Origin: Dactylonectria macrodidyma
Lineage: Eukaryota > Ascomycota > Sordariomycetes > Hypocreales > Nectriaceae
Length of the DNA: 64,000 nt
Reading direction: 5' to 3'
Assembly (NCBI GenBank): GCA_020744425.1
Contig: JAGMUV010000005.1
Location: 2,418,001 to 2,482,000 of the forward strand
Position 1 is the first letter of the stretch; each line of letters starts with the position of its first letter. The notes beneath the pieces are model-generated. The model had not been told where the DNA came from, made no database searches, and saw nothing but the letters and a program-made list of their open reading frames with translations. Below are positions 22,917 through 33,740 of this stretch, one piece after another. A program made the position numbers and the translations under genes.

Positions 22917-24737
22917 ATGCATTGGTTTCCCGCCGGCATCATCGGGCCCCTGCAGCCCAAGTCAAGCAAAATGACTACCGTCCTCCTCATTGCAACTGCG
23001 GCCGTCTTTGCGACGACTTCTGGCTACGACTCCGGCCTCATGACGGGCATTAATATCATGCCATCTTACACCGAGTTTCTGCAGCTCACGACGGCTACCA
23101 GAGCGCTCAGCGTGTCGGCCAATTTTATCGGCTGGGGAATTGCATCCCTGACCATGGGTCCGCTTGTAGATAAAGTTGGCCGCAAGAACGCCGTGCTCAT
23201 CTCGCTCTTGGTCAAGTGCTTCAGTGTCGGACTCATTGCCGGTGCTCGCAACTTTGCCATGTTTATCTCGGGACGCATCCTGCTCGGCGTTGCCAAAGGT
23301 ACCTCCGGTATTGCAGGCTCGACGCAAGTATTTTCTCATCGTTCTTGTAATACCCCAACACTAACTCCTATGCCATCGTAGTTGGCTAGCCGAGACCCTC
23401 CCGCCCAAAATCCGAGGTCTCGGTCTAAGCATCACATTTTCCGTCTACTACATCGGTGCCTTGATTGCTGCTGGCGTCACATATCGGACTGCTCAGATCA
23501 GTGGAGAATGGTCTTGGCGAATCCCTTGCCTACTGCAGGTTGTCCCTAGCTTTGTTAGCGGATTTTGTCTGTTCTGTACTCCTGAGTCTCCAAGATGGCT
23601 TGCGTACCATGACCGGACCAACGAGGCTCTCCTCGTGGTGGCATCGGTTCGAGCCAATGGAGACCAGTCAGATACCGAGGTGATCCTTCAACACCAAGAA
23701 ATCATCACCGCGAGGGACTTTGAGCGCGAAGCAGGTAGGAAGGTGTCGTTTGTTGAGCTCTTCAAAACTCGCTCTTCGCGAAGGCGGGTCATGCTTGCAG
23801 TATCAGTTTCAGTCATTGCTATGGGAAGTGGTGAGTATCGAATCCTTTCTTGCATTTCCTGACGGCGATGTTGATGTGAATATGCAGGGAACAACATTGC
23901 CTCTTATTTTTTGGGCGACATGCTTGGCAATGCTGGTATTACTGATAAGAACACACAACTTGAGATTGTACGTACAACTCTGACTTACTCAGACTGTATT
24001 GTCAACTGACCATGCCATAGAACGTTGTCATGAATTCGTGGTGTCTCGTCTGCGCAGCGATCGGAACGTTGCTGATGGACAGAGTGGGCCGCAAAACTCT
24101 CTGCTTGTGCGCATGCACAGGAATGACGGTTATGATGTTTATCTTGGGCGGACTGACGAAAAGTATGTCGTCAATTCCCCCTTACGTTATAGTTCTAACC
24201 CGCCTGTTCAGCATTCAGTACCAGCGAAAATCTTTCAGGCATCTACGGCACCGTCGCTGCCATTTTCCTCTTCATGGGTAGCTACAGTATTGGCGTCACT
24301 CCTGTTACCAACTTGTATCCCCCAGAGGTTCTCAGTTACTCCATCCGAGCTAATGGCATGGCGCTCTGGGCTGGTGTCATCGCAGCGTTTGCGTACGTTA
24401 ATCACGGCACATTTTTGGTGTTGGTACTGACCTGGAATATAGCATTGGCACTACCCTTGTCTTTCCTATTGCACTTCAGGCCATTTCGTGGAGGTTGTAT
24501 TTTATTCTTGGTGCATGGGATTTCTTGGAATCCCTTTTCGTTCGCTTTTTCTGGGTTGAGACCAAAGGGTTGTCTCTCGAGGAAATTGACCAGCTGTTCA
24601 ATGGTGATAGGCTTTATGATCAGCCGAGCAGTGAGGCTTGCGGCGAGGACAACATAATTGATGGTCAGGGTATGAAGAGCGGCTCGATTATTAGCAGGAT
24701 TGAGGGGGTTGACACTGATAAGAAGCAGAATCTCTAG
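22917..24737 (+). CDS. MFS sugar-type transporter
   Basis: A plasma-membrane permease of the sugar porter family, substrate unknown. Six exons (22917-23323, 23382-23830, 23888-23967, 24021-24162, 24212-24392, 24443-24737) give 517 residues with about 12 predicted membrane helices. Signatures are GYDSGLMTGI near the N-terminus, DKVGRKNAVL between helices 2 and 3, PESPRWLAYHDR after helix 6, DRVGRKTL in the second half and FFWVETKGLSLEEIDQLF near the end. The first intron works only with a GC donor (AC|GCAAGT ... TCGTAG), which gives the expected GSTWLAETLPPKIRG; a GT donor three bases later breaks the frame. It is paired with DUF1479 through a shared promoter, and together with the esterase and regulator looks like uptake plus breakdown of one compound. 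Confidence 0.92.
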
Positions 24738-24994
24738 CTCTGCTACGTTTAGTATTAGTAACTTGATCTTATACTTTTAGATAATAACTGAAGTGTTATA
24801 GACTAAGAAGCCTTTAAATAATATTTTTAGAAAATAAATAACTTGACCTCTGGTCCACCTGTTCTTTTATTAAATGATACTTAAGTAAGTGAGATTGAGT
24901 AGTAGTAGTTGTCACGTACCTCAGAGGCAGCACCAGCTCGTGCCGGGCGAATCATGGGTTAGTGTAGATATTGAAAGAAAAGTGCTATTTTTAT
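24738..24994. other. Transporter trailer, AT-rich
   Basis: 3' flank of the transporter gene, rich in A/T with no gene. It leads into the second copy of the diverged repeat. Confidence 0.4.
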
Positions 24995-25405
24995 GTTTTA
25001 ACATTATTACTGGCTTCATCATACTTCTCGTTCATGTCTTGGCTCGGTTTTATGACGTGATGGCTGCTTCTGCTTGAAGAAACCCCCAAGTTTGCCACGT
25101 CTGTCTACCCTTTGAACCCCAAGCCTGTGAAACCCGCGCCTTAAATCTCTTGGTGGCATATTCCATTCACCCGTCAAATGATCCGAACAGATTATTTAGG
25201 ACACAAGAAAATTGGAGATAGAAATATTGGGCCAGACTAGACCAATGACCAATGATGGTAACAGTGGATACTTACGAGCCAGGAAGTGTGTGAGTAACCG
25301 CTGTTATCAGACCACGTCAAATCGCCATGCGCTCATCCTTAAAATCAATATTTGCAGAGATTTCACGTCTTAAACGGTCACTGTCACTCTCATATGAGGG
25401 AGGAG
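24995..25405. repeat. Diverged dispersed repeat, copy 2
   Basis: Same order of short conserved blocks as 9140-9515 and same orientation, again a short way downstream of a plus-strand gene. Key shared blocks are TTCATGTCTTGGCTCG, TCAAATGATCCGAAC, ATCGCCATGCGC, GCAGAGATTTCAC and CTCATATGAG. Many differences are transitions, which would fit old repeat-induced mutation, but I have not counted them. Confidence 0.6.
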
Positions 25406-27024
25406 GAAAGCCTAAACTCTGTTGCACGAATATAGAGTAGAAGCTGCGAAGAACGCAGGCAAGGCAGAAATTTGCGCGGCAGCCGTATATACCAGGTGGA
25501 AAAGAAGCTCAATTGGCCACCTTGGTAGATATTTATACAGGATTTGCTCCTTCGCAGCTGCCCGGTGTCTTTAAACATGTGCCTCCTCTTGGCATTTTGG
25601 TCCAGCATTCGAAATGCCCTTGAGCTACAGCCAAAAACTTGAACGAGGACACAATCCTAGCTGCTGTCTCACATCTAAGACTAGGAAGAAAGGCACAGAT
25701 AGTCGACTAGAAGTTCCGCAGAGGTCAGTGCCATGTCTACAAGCTCAGCTTTCTAGATCTAGGAGAGCCTAGCTATTCGCGTTCCGTACCATTGTACCTA
25801 GTGATTGGGCACAGGAGAGTGTCCGCAAGCATACGATAATTGAGGGGTACAAGGCAGTGAAGGACCTAAAAAAGAAGATCCCCATTTGACTAAATCATTA
25901 TACGTCATTTATACTTACACCTTGCTTAGTCAAATAACTGTACGAGATTTTGAAGGTCCTATGAGAAAGGCATTTCACTTCGATGCACCGGACCTAAGAA
26001 GGGAGTGACACTGTCTTTCACACTCGTAGACTATCTAGAGTTTCCGAAAATGATAAAGCATCGAGTTCCCTGCCGTTTACAAAAATATTTTTATTCATCT
26101 ATCTGAAGTCACTCAAGGGGTCGCTGAGCGCATATTTTTACTCATTGATGCCTCAACAAGCCAGCGCCCAGTACTAAAATACTTCTCTCTAACCAAATAT
26201 TGACTAACTATAAGTATGATCGTTGCAGGGTTGTGCCACCTACCTGTTGTGTAACCGTGTGCTAGTCCGCCTTAGAGCTACGGCGCTTCTTTGAGTGCTA
26301 GTAGATGCGAAACATTATTATGACACAGAACGATCCGTGTTACATTTGCCTTTGACGCTAGAATGGGTCTTACAGCGCCAACGAAATGCGTGGTGTCGTA
26401 TGACCCGGCAATGTACACCTTGTAGCAGCAAGGCAAACGTACCTCACATCAACTTCTTCGCCAAGTTTTCGTAGTTATTGAAGAAGGTGCAGGTGCCCTT
26501 AGTAGCACGCAGTCGGAGGGAGGACAAAGGCCGAAAGAGGAGAAAAGAAATTTGAAAACAAAAACAGTTTACAAAAGAAATATTCAAAACAGTATGATAG
26601 ACCAATAGCCCCAATAGACTAGAGTCTCCACCGAATCATCAGTTTTCGTACTCATACCCAGTGTAGCGAGAAGTGGTCTTTAGTATATGTCGGCCTGCAC
26701 AGCCTGGGTATCTTTGCCTCAAGTATTGGTTAGAATTGTCATTTGTTTTTTCGCCTGTTCTGGAATATCGCTTTTTTGGTGCTCAATATGTCTAGAGCTC
26801 GAAGCAAAGGTGTTGGCCAACTAGCAAATCCAGTATGTATAGGAGAAGGCCGATCAAATTGCAAAGTGGTGAGTGAGCAGAACTTTCATGTGACGCAAAC
26901 TCAAGGGTCCTGCAGAATCATTGGCAACGCAACAAGTGCGGTATTTGAAGACAGTACATCAGAGTGAACATCCGTTTAACATTGTAACTTTCCTCCCTTA
27001 TCCAGCTCTGCTTCAGACCTGCCA
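25406..27024. other. Gene-poor, AT-rich sequence
   Basis: 1.6 kb with stops in every frame. The longest frame (26743-26967) has no recognisable feature. No tRNA, rRNA or clear repeat was seen. Likely decayed transposon or neutral sequence. Confidence 0.45.
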
Positions 27025-27576
27025 TCAATGTCTCCAACCGTCCTCACAGTTTGTTTGATAATTTCTCCATATTCCAGAAAAGAGCTTCTCAATACTTGAG
27101 AGGGCTTTGCAAATCGACAAGAGCCAAGCTGTAGACAGGCTGACTACCACAAGAACTCGCAGAGGGAGCGACTCTTCGTTTGTGAGGGCGTAGATGTGGT
27201 CTTTCGTGCTTCGAGTGGGAGGGCAGGTATCGTCAAAGAAGGGTTTAATGTCGGTGTCGTAAAGCTGGTGGTCGTCTCCGAGATGGCTGTTCTGGGACGC
27301 CAGCGCACTGATTTCGAGGCTGAACAGATGGGCTGGCTTGACCCTCACGCGCTCGACATTGCAGTAAGCGCAGCGAGGTGTTTGACAAAAAGGACAGACA
27401 GGAATGTTGACCGACATTCCACTGTGCCCACAGACGCAACATGTCCACTGAGTGACTGTCTTTCGCTTCGGTGCAAGCTGTGTTGGGACTTTTCGATGGC
27501 GATATGCGAAGAACGCAGCGGCTCGGCAGCGAGAGGGGTGGCCCTGTCCGCCGGCCAGATAGCATCTTTGTAGCAT
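27025..27576 (-). CDS. Small zinc-ribbon hypothetical protein
   Basis: An open frame of 183 residues. Its centre carries cysteine knuckles WTCCVCGHSGM ... CPFCQTPRCAYC, the pattern of a fungal zinc-ribbon/RanBP2-like finger common in short proteins of unknown role. The C-terminal 40 residues include a hydrophobic stretch (VLVVVSLSTAWLLSI). An overlapping upstream frame to 27691 suggests either a 5' leader or an additional exon, so the start is uncertain. No neighbours give functional context. It could be a partial or decaying copy; the finger is the only supported element. Confidence 0.5.
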   Translation of the reverse strand: MLQRCYLAGGQGHPSRCRAAAFFAYRHRKVPTQLAPKRKTVTQWTCCVCGHSGMSVNIPVCPFCQTPRCAYCNVERVRVKPAHLFSLEISALASQNSHLGDDHQLYDTDIKPFFDDTCPPTRSTKDHIYALTNEESLPLRVLVVVSLSTAWLLSICKALSSIEKLFSGIWRNYQTNCEDGWRH

Positions 27577-27691
27577 AGGTATCGTCGTTCGTCAATAGTT
27601 CGAACATTGACACAGTACTGTTATTGAAAAGCTCAGCCTGGACACACGTGCGGGCTGGCCGGCGGACAGAGAGCCGGAACGAATATTGCAA

Positions 27692-28316
27692 AAGCCACCA
27701 AATGGTTGAACTGGTGGGGGGAGGGGCACTTTCTGTCTTATATCTGATGAATCTAGGGCAAATAAATACCCTGTAGCCAGGCCCTTGCCTAAACGAGCCA
27801 GATGCCTGTACCCAAGCTACCTTGGCCGGTCTAGATCGTCGGCCTTCATCACACGGAGCTGGATCGGTCGGCTTATCTAGGCATTAGACTAATCTGCCCC
27901 CTGCTTGTCCGACAAGAAGCCAGTAGCTCCCCCGGCTCGCCATTGGGCTTGGGAGTTCTGGCAGCACAAGAAGCCATGATTGCGGGCTGCTCCAAGGATA
28001 CGAGGGGACACAACCCGCCCTCACACAAGCAATTGAGTGGGTTTCTATTTCATGCCTGACCAGGAACTAGTACAGTTAACATTCATCTCGAAGGTGAGAA
28101 GATGTATACTGTTGCTAGGAGGGGGAGGGGGGCTGCTGAATTTGCTGTCCATTCGTTGCTACTGGCACAAAGTCAAAACAACACAGTTTTCTTCACCTGC
28201 TAGGAGCGGACACCCTTGAAGTCACCATTGCTCTTTGTAGCCGAGTCTCGGAGTTTGTACTTCATTGTGGCGATAGACAGGTCTTATGTGCCCACTCTGC
28301 CAGGTAACCTCTTGGT
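27692..28316. other. Intergenic, no gene seen
   Basis: Contains a short segment (about 28130-28195) with weak similarity to 32280-32350, sharing ACACAGTTTTCTTCAC. Otherwise no structure that I can support. Confidence 0.35.
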
Positions 28317-28377
28317 ATCGTGCATATGCTAGTAGACTACTCTTGAACTTAGAGCTCTCTACTAGCATATGCACGAT
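28317..28377. repeat. Perfect 20-bp inverted repeat (hairpin)
   Basis: Arms ATCGTGCATATGCTAGTAGA (28317-28336) and its exact reverse complement (28358-28377) enclose a 21-nt loop. No gene borders it closely. It could be a hairpin RNA, a recombination scar or the end of a small element. Confidence 0.85.
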
Positions 28378-31329
28378 GCGTTGTACATCAACTTGTGTGT
28401 GTCGGCAGTGCGGATTGTAGGCGGTGAAGCCTCAGCCGCAGTCGCTTTGACAAAGCGACACCGCGTCCAGGCTACGGCGTTTGCACAATGGTGAGGTCAA
28501 TTCGCCATTCTACGCATACAACATTGACGTCATATACGTGTCTGTACGGCACAATAATCAGATAGATCATATCACACTTCCCAACAGGCTTGGTGATCGT
28601 CAAAGTGATACTGTGCAGGTGTTGAAGAAACTTGGTTGATTGGACTGTGTTGGGGTCAACATCGCAACGGAAGGTACCAAGGATGACGTGTTAGGTGCTG
28701 GGAAGCTTACATCCACATAGTCTAGTTTGTGCATCCAGTGTTAATCACTACAACTCTGCAGGGGGCCGGGCTGTACCTCTGTTGCCACACACCGCCAGTC
28801 TCCAGGTTGTCACTAGATTGCGGCAGCACCTGACTTCAGACAGATACTTAATACTTGACGAAGTCGCCATGCTAATTCAGAATCGTCGATAATGGCGAGG
28901 AAGGTCGATATGCTACATAATGAACGCATTACGAAGGTAGCTGTAGCGAGATGAACACCGCTTGGGACTTCACCCGACAAGGTCTACATTGTCCAGACTT
29001 CCCGATCGTTTTGCTTTTTCTGTTCCGACCCTCCACTCTTTTTCGGAAGTAACAGGTTCCGAACGCACAGTGTATGACCCGTGCTTTTAATCTAATCTAC
29101 ACAGCAAATATGCAGCACGGAAGCGGCGCTATTTCGCTTCAGATGTGGCATGTGTAGACAGGGATATTCACGGGTGCAACCGCTCTGTGACACGGGCTTG
29201 AAACATTGAACAAGCATCCGCCATTCAATTACCAAGTGAATTGATTGAACGCGCTAACTTCTCCTTCTGATGGAGAGCAGTTCAGGCCAGCTTAATCATT
29301 CCGTCGAGTGCTAGCGTATTGGCATTCCATATTCCTGGTAATATTCATAGATCAAATCAGATCGAATGACCTTGTTTAAGTACTTCAAGTCCATTTCATG
29401 CATCTACACGTAAGATATAAGCCAAGTATAGCTGTCAGCTTAGCGTTCACCACCTTGAAAGAACAGAACTGTAAAGGTTATTGTACTTAACTTCAAACTT
29501 TAAATTTAGATTGCCCTCAAATGAAAACTGGCGATATTAACTTCGTGAATCCTTGCTTTGATCGTTGTAACTCGACAATCAATTATCCTATTGAATGTGG
29601 AAAGCCATATTGCACTTCATCCTAGGAAGAAATGTGTAGAAGAGGAAAGAAAGCCCAGCTTCCTACATGGTGTGAATGAAAGTTGAACCTCGGGAGTGCT
29701 GATATCTCGGCGGCACTACCTTGGATCGAGGATGGGGACACTGCCAGAGTGGCTGTTTAATCCCAATTTGTGACACAAGCTAAGACTACATGTGAATATA
29801 GCTTAGAGTGGAAGATGGGAAGTTATAGTAGTTGATTCCATCCATAGCTTGGCGAATAAGATGACCGAAACTCGTCCCATTCCGCCGATCCCTTCACTCA
29901 ATAATGCGCAATTTCGGGACTGACTGGAACCACATCTTCATATTGCATATTGAAAGCAGAAACCTCGTTTCCAGGATAGACGTGATGCAATGACCGTGAG
30001 GCATCTCTGGTGACATGACGTTAATGTATACACTATTGCGCGTACTGTTATACATGTTTACCTTCCAATAAATCTTGTTATGCTGTTTTGCTTGAGAATG
30101 ACGTCTAAATTCCACTTTCAAGTTGAATTAAGTCCAGGTGTCTGGTTCTTGCATTCGATGAAATGACGGGCTCAAATGATAGAAGAGTTGGCCGTTTTTA
30201 CCCGCATTTGCCCTTTCAAGTTCTCGAAATTGTTTTTAGTGATGGATGTTTTCCATGCATGTGAAGGCGCGCATCAGACTGGTGTGGTATGAACGAAATG
30301 TATTTTTGAAACTAGGCAACTGGGGAAGCATTCAGTTTTGAATATGCTTGAATTGTGAAGAAAACTATGTGTTGTTTATTATTTTGTGCCATCAGCATCT
30401 CGCCCTCGATGGAGCGGGCAGGATTATACGATTAGTGGTGAAACCACACATCTCTTGGTGCTGCCTATGATTCCAATGGTTGTGAGAGACTCGGGAAAAG
30501 GCCGAGGGTCTCACTGCATGAATTAGCCTTGAAGTTCAAAGCTCAAAGATGTGGTCAGACTACTTCACTTGAACGACAGCTAAAACAGTGCTGGCGAATT
30601 TTTACTGGCGGAAGCCAGTTATAGCAGCGTAATAGCATTGACTGGATAAAGTTCGTGTGGGAAAATGGAAGCGAAAGTGTACTTTTATTCTCCTTGTGAG
30701 AGGTTTCACCAAAAGAGGGATTGGAAGCGGTCATACTCCATAAACTATTATTTTTATGTATTACCGCTTCCCGATCAGCTTGCTGCCTTTCCGTCGTTGT
30801 TCAAGCAAGCGTCAATGTCGCCAGTTGCTTCCACTTCTCCGTCCTCGGTGACATATTAGAGTATTGCACGAGCTAGATACTACCGAAGCCAAGCGAGCCC
30901 ACTTATCGTAATCTTGTTCGTTGTTGCTAGTTCGAGGACGAAACTCAGAAGAGCCATTTTGGAGGGCTATTTTATTTTTGTGTTCTGAGAGGTCTCACCT
31001 GGAAAAAGCTTCTATTAACGATCCATTGGATTAGCTTCTGCTGACTCCATTCAAACCTGATCGACAATCCCGAGAAGAACTAAATCTTAGCGCTCATCTC
31101 CACATCCGAGCCATCTCTGTACTGATCCTACTAGATAACAGTCGTCGGCGTGGTGGGGTCAATTTCAATCACGGATATCAACGAGTCAGTCGAGCCTGTT
31201 TAGACACTGCGATCTTCATAATCCTCGATCCCAAAAAGCCTGCATCCAGGAAGCTCCCAACCATTTCTTGCCAACTCCATATGCACGCGCTTGCTGAAGA
31301 TCGACTCAATGTACAAGGTGTGAAATTTC
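28378..31329. other. Gene-poor stretch
   Basis: Almost 3 kb without a supportable gene. Short frames (28695-28892, 29894-30121, 30665-30859) have no motif. AT-rich in the middle. No RNA gene was recognised. Confidence 0.45.
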
Positions 31330-31845
31330 TCATTTATATTGCTTTGAAAGACTTACAAATTCGGTGTCGGCTGCGAATTCTGAGAAGCAAAGGATGCGAC
31401 GTAAGCTTTTAGTCTTTCTTGGCTGTCTATGAACGACGTTTTCCCCAGAGGAAACGCGGAAGACCAGCAGCTCTTGGGAGTTGAACGGTTCCAGAAAAGC
31501 CACAGTTGATAACAGTGCCACAATACTTGAGTTAGCCTAGTTAGTTTGGAGTCGGACAACGCAACCATATCTATCATACCAAAATGACATATAACCCAGC
31601 CGTGTATACTCTAATAAATGACATTATAGTCCTAATCCACCATGATGTTATCTGGCTTGATATCGCCGTGGTCTACAGCCACCTCCTTCTTATTGTGTCC
31701 TTTCTGGCCGGCGACAGCGAGGACACAAGGAAGCAGAGCCATTTGGTCATCATAGCGCTTCAGGGACAGACTCGGTATTTTACCCTGAAGAATATGATTA
31801 CGGCTATTCTTGACGACCTTTTAAAGACTGCCAAGCTTTAGCGCC
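31330..31845 (-). pseudogene. Protein-kinase-like fragment
   Basis: On the minus strand near 31645-31668 the frame reads HGDIKPDNIMVD, a catalytic-loop motif of the protein kinase fold (H-x-D-x-K-x-x-N). It is followed directly by a TAG and then another stop, so the frame is broken in the activation region. Frames before and after are open only in pieces (31353-31577 on the same strand may be the continuation). Kinase modules of this type often sit in fungal proteins with ankyrin or NLR-like parts. No complete gene can be built, so this is a relic. Confidence 0.45.
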
Positions 31846-33740
31846 TGATATAGGCCAGTAATCATCGCCAGATGTACTAAGCGAAAGGGGGATGTTGTGA
31901 TATACTATAATCGAGCGTGCACGCTATGAAGGACATTTGTATCATGGCCGATTGGTCAATAAATATTTCCCGTGTATGAAGCGGTCGGAAACTGTCACTC
32001 CAGCGGGCTTTAGAGACCTCAGCCCAAGACAAGACAAGGAAAGGGTGCCTAATCGGATTGTCAAAGGTCAGGCTGCACCTCAAGGGGCTGGGAGATCACG
32101 CGAACACTTTCCCCTGCAGTATTTGGGACATCTGCCATCGACATCACTATATAAAGAGGCAGCAAGGGTTCACTGGGAAACTGACAAAATGGCAAGTGGA
32201 GCAAGTCCTGTCCTCCCCCTCTCGCGCTATTCATTGTTCATGCCTATAACCGTTTCGGGAATATTGCCGTCACTTCTTCCAGGTTGGCTGTCCGCACCAC
32301 CAAGGGCGAGTTGCTTCTTTCACAAAGTAAAAAAAAACACAGTTTTCTTCACATTTCAAGCATTTTAAAACCCAACGCTTTCAAAGTTGCCTAAGATCAA
32401 GCGTTTCCAGCTCGTGCGAGCTAGGAAGCTTAAATCTTGATGAATATAATGCTGGCCGGCCCCAGGAGCCGAGCCCTGATTCTCTTTCCCTCCAGACCTT
32501 CTGCAATCAAAATAGCTGCGCCTATCCTAATAACCGTCATCGGCTCCACCACATATTGCCGTCACATCGCACTACCCGGCGACTTGCTTGCCACAATAGG
32601 ACAGCAAAAATCAATGATCACAGATGGCCTGTTTCACAGAGCGATCACATCATTGCTCTGTCCATGTCCTATGGTCACAGTCTACGCTTTCGGCAACCTG
32701 ATGCACTTTTGATAAAGAAGAACCCTGTTCATAAATGTAGAGGCGAATATCATTTTCTCCCGTTTGCTAGACGCCTTTTCAAGTACGTCCTTCCCAAGAC
32801 ATACCTGCAGTAGACTTCAGAAATAATCGTCTGCGAAATGCTCGCATCAAATGACTCTACGGGCACAGAAAGTTGGGGCGAGTTCAAGTTGATATGCAGC
32901 TACTTCCAATTGGAGCGTCGTTGGGCATGAATGGGCCAAGGGTCCTCGCCGGGTATGCGCGGAGTAGCATCGTTGCCTTTCGTGCCCCCTTGTCAAATAC
33001 TTCGCGGGCCTCATTGCCTTGCCTGTCTGCCGTATCTCCTTTGTGCTATCGTTCACCAACCATATGGCTGACATCTCCCGAAGTACAGATGTCTACATGG
33101 GACTTATTTCACAGCCACACCTCCGTTGGCCAAATTTCTTGCAACAGTCCGCTGGCTCTATAGCTGCCATCCTGCATATTGGTTTCTCGCAGCTTCGTTT
33201 TGAATTTCTTCGTAAAATCACAGCATGTCATCCGATCAGAATATGGCCAATCGCAATCTGTATCTCCAGTCCACTGAATATGAGCTCCTCACTGCCCCCC
33301 GCCTCACTTTTTTTGACGCATCTAATTTGACAGTAGAGCCCTATTAGATGGAAGCACCTAACTGCACAGAGATGCCTCTCGACAGCCCTCATGACGTGGT
33401 CAACCATCTACCACAAGCCATCGGCCTGGCCTATGACTTCCCGTCTCACACAACCCTCACGATGGCTAAGCCAACTCTCCGTCTTAGGCTCGCAGTCTTG
33501 GGCAGCCACAGGATGTCGAACATCGTTTCACAGTTCCATCGAGCTCGGTGTTGGTACTTTAGCGATGGTGAGGCCATAATTCAAGGAGACGGTATAAGAA
33601 CGCTATGCTGCTGCTTCTAGGGGAGGTTCCACACCATCCTGCTGTACGCCGAATACTCATTGCCAAGGTTCCTCTTCCTCTCAATACAGATGTGTTGCTC
33701 AACGCACTGTCGTGGTCTACATGACAGCGGACACAAAGCC
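31846..33740. other. Intergenic, fragmented frames only
   Basis: 1.9 kb with several overlapping short plus-strand frames (32058-32368, 32437-32813, 32873-33330, 33348-33620), none with a recognisable domain. Possibly decayed coding sequence or transposon. Confidence 0.35.

Noticed and set aside
28317..28377. Reading the hairpin as a transcription terminator
   Set aside because: Hairpin terminators of this kind are bacterial; the window is fungal and no gene ends there.
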